Part shown: piece by piece, positions 63,444 through 64,000 of the stretch
Position numbering within the stretch: position 1 is the stretch's first letter
Layout: each line of letters opens with the position of its first letter
Assembly (NCBI GenBank): GCA_012295275.1
Contig: CM022672.1
Span: 32,119,087 to 32,183,086 of the forward strand
Direction: 5' to 3'
Source of the DNA: Chrysomallon squamiferum
Lineage: Eukaryota > Mollusca > Gastropoda > Neomphalida > Peltospiridae
DNA: 64,000 nucleotides
Program-made: the position numbers and the translations under genes
The notes under the pieces: model-generated
What the model saw: the letters and a program-made list of their open reading frames with translations, nothing else
Databases searched by the model: none
What the model was told of the DNA's origin: nothing

Positions 63444-64000
63444 CGACACAGGTACGAACATAGTGATTAACGAAACATACAAACCGACACGAACGTTGAT
63501 AACAATACAGTTTTTGTTAGTAATCTAATTATTTTCTAATTAATTAATCTCCCATAATTATCTCTCGTTTTGAAGTCTTACTATACATTCTTTTACACAG
63601 ATATCTTTATACGGATGACGTCGTCCTAACAGGCCACAACGTCACCGGTCTGCTGTATCTATCGAGGAAGTACATCGTCACGACACTGGAAGATCAGTGC
63701 GTGCGCTATTTGGAGTCGTCGTTGTCGTCACGGAATGCGTGCGTCGTGCTGGAACAAGCTCACCTGTTTGATGAACATGATCTAAGAAAAAAAACTCTGG
63801 ACTTCATTTTGGAAAATGGCGACGAAGTTCTGAAGTCGGATGAAGTCACCGATCTTTGTCACGAATGTCTGGTTGAGATCGTACGATCAGACGAACTGAC
63901 AGCAGACGAGAAAAATGTTTTCGAAGCCGCTGTGAAGTGGGCTGACAGCGCGTGTAAGAAGCAAGGAAGACAGACGAATGGACAGAACATGCGCGAAGCA
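63112..64000 (+). CDS. BTB-BACK (PHR) gene, copy 2, cut by the window end
   Basis: ATG at 63112 (MATSAEVSSWQTGKKLTECI) opens exon 1, 63112-63369, encoding the BTB domain. Exon 2 begins at 63601 after TTACACAG, and the intron is 231 bases with (CA)n near its 5' end. Exon 2 reads without a break YLYTDDVVLTGHNVTGLLYL, then EDQCVRYLESSLSSRNACVV, LFDEHDLRKKTLDFILENGD and the BACK segment FEAAVKWADSACKKQGRQTN up to position 64000. Exon 1 has one extra C relative to copy 1 (CATCCTGCTTGCC against CATCCTGTTGCC, about 63328). It shifts the frame and gives a stop after 74 residues. Without that base the protein would run into exon 2. It would be a substrate adaptor for CUL3 ligases by family. Either a recent loss-of-function allele or a sequence error. 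Confidence 0.85.
63377..63443. repeat. (CA)n tract in the intron of BTB copy 2
   Basis: About 32 CA units. Together with the TG tract of the left arm it sits at the same distance from the donor site. Confidence 0.95.

Larger units (their letters stand above)
61667..64000. repeat. Inverted repeat, right arm (continues past window)
   Basis: Reverse-complement partner of 51186-53800. It contains its own (TTA)n tracts at 62052-62137, 62901-62935 and 63028-63096. The first has no counterpart of that length in the left arm. Confidence 0.9.

Overview
This is a eukaryotic, AT-rich window that is very dense in microsatellites: long (TTA)n, (GA)n, (CA)n and (TTTA)n tracts. Genes are split by introns and there are no operons. 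The repeat load, the TTAGGG-like hexamers and a BTB-BACK-PHR gene pair fit a mollusc, most likely a cephalopod of the Octopus type. That placement is inference, because no species marker is visible. Positions 53801-54000 are a 200-base N gap.

Layout. (1) 1-2.6 kb is AT-rich intergenic DNA with one short block related to the 3' end of the large tandem units described below. (2) 2.6-5.9 kb holds decayed transposon genes: a plus-strand DDE transposase of the PIF/Harbinger-ISL2EU type (DDE_Tnp_4), sitting between minus-strand segments of a YqaJ-type nuclease protein. (3) 6.3-13.1 kb holds plus-strand, phase-compatible exons. They read as a signal peptide followed by the N-terminal part of a voltage-gated calcium channel alpha2-delta-like protein. 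Exon 3 is duplicated, and the last exon runs into a 61-bp minisatellite that appears to have grown from its own sequence. (4) 15.7-45.3 kb is a three-copy direct tandem segmental duplication (units A, B and C, about 10.0, 10.7 and 9.0 kb). Each unit carries exon-like blocks, an acidic ORF with an in-frame 25-residue repeat that differs in copy number, a minus-strand Ty3/Gypsy-like gag fragment with its leader, and a 30-bp array of telomere-like hexamers. (5) 45.3-50.6 kb is accessory DNA: microsatellites, a promoter-like patch, a tRNA-like patch, a weak pogo-like remnant and a hAT-type non-autonomous element. (6) 50.6-64 kb is a large inverted repeat. Each arm carries one copy of a BTB-BACK-PHR (BTBD-type) gene, one minus and one plus, transcribed away from each other. 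The spacer is about 8 kb and contains the gap, (GA)n/(AGT)n/(GTT)n tracts and a three-copy 120-140 bp repeat.

The only confidently recognised host gene family is the BTB pair. Its gene bodies, intron included, are almost identical, while the 5' flanks have clearly diverged. Both copies carry frameshifts, at different places. The most unusual features are this inverted gene pair with its conversion-like identity profile, the triplicated units with an expanding in-frame peptide repeat, and the minisatellite seeded by an exon end. I see no rRNA, no credible intact tRNA and no CRISPR array.
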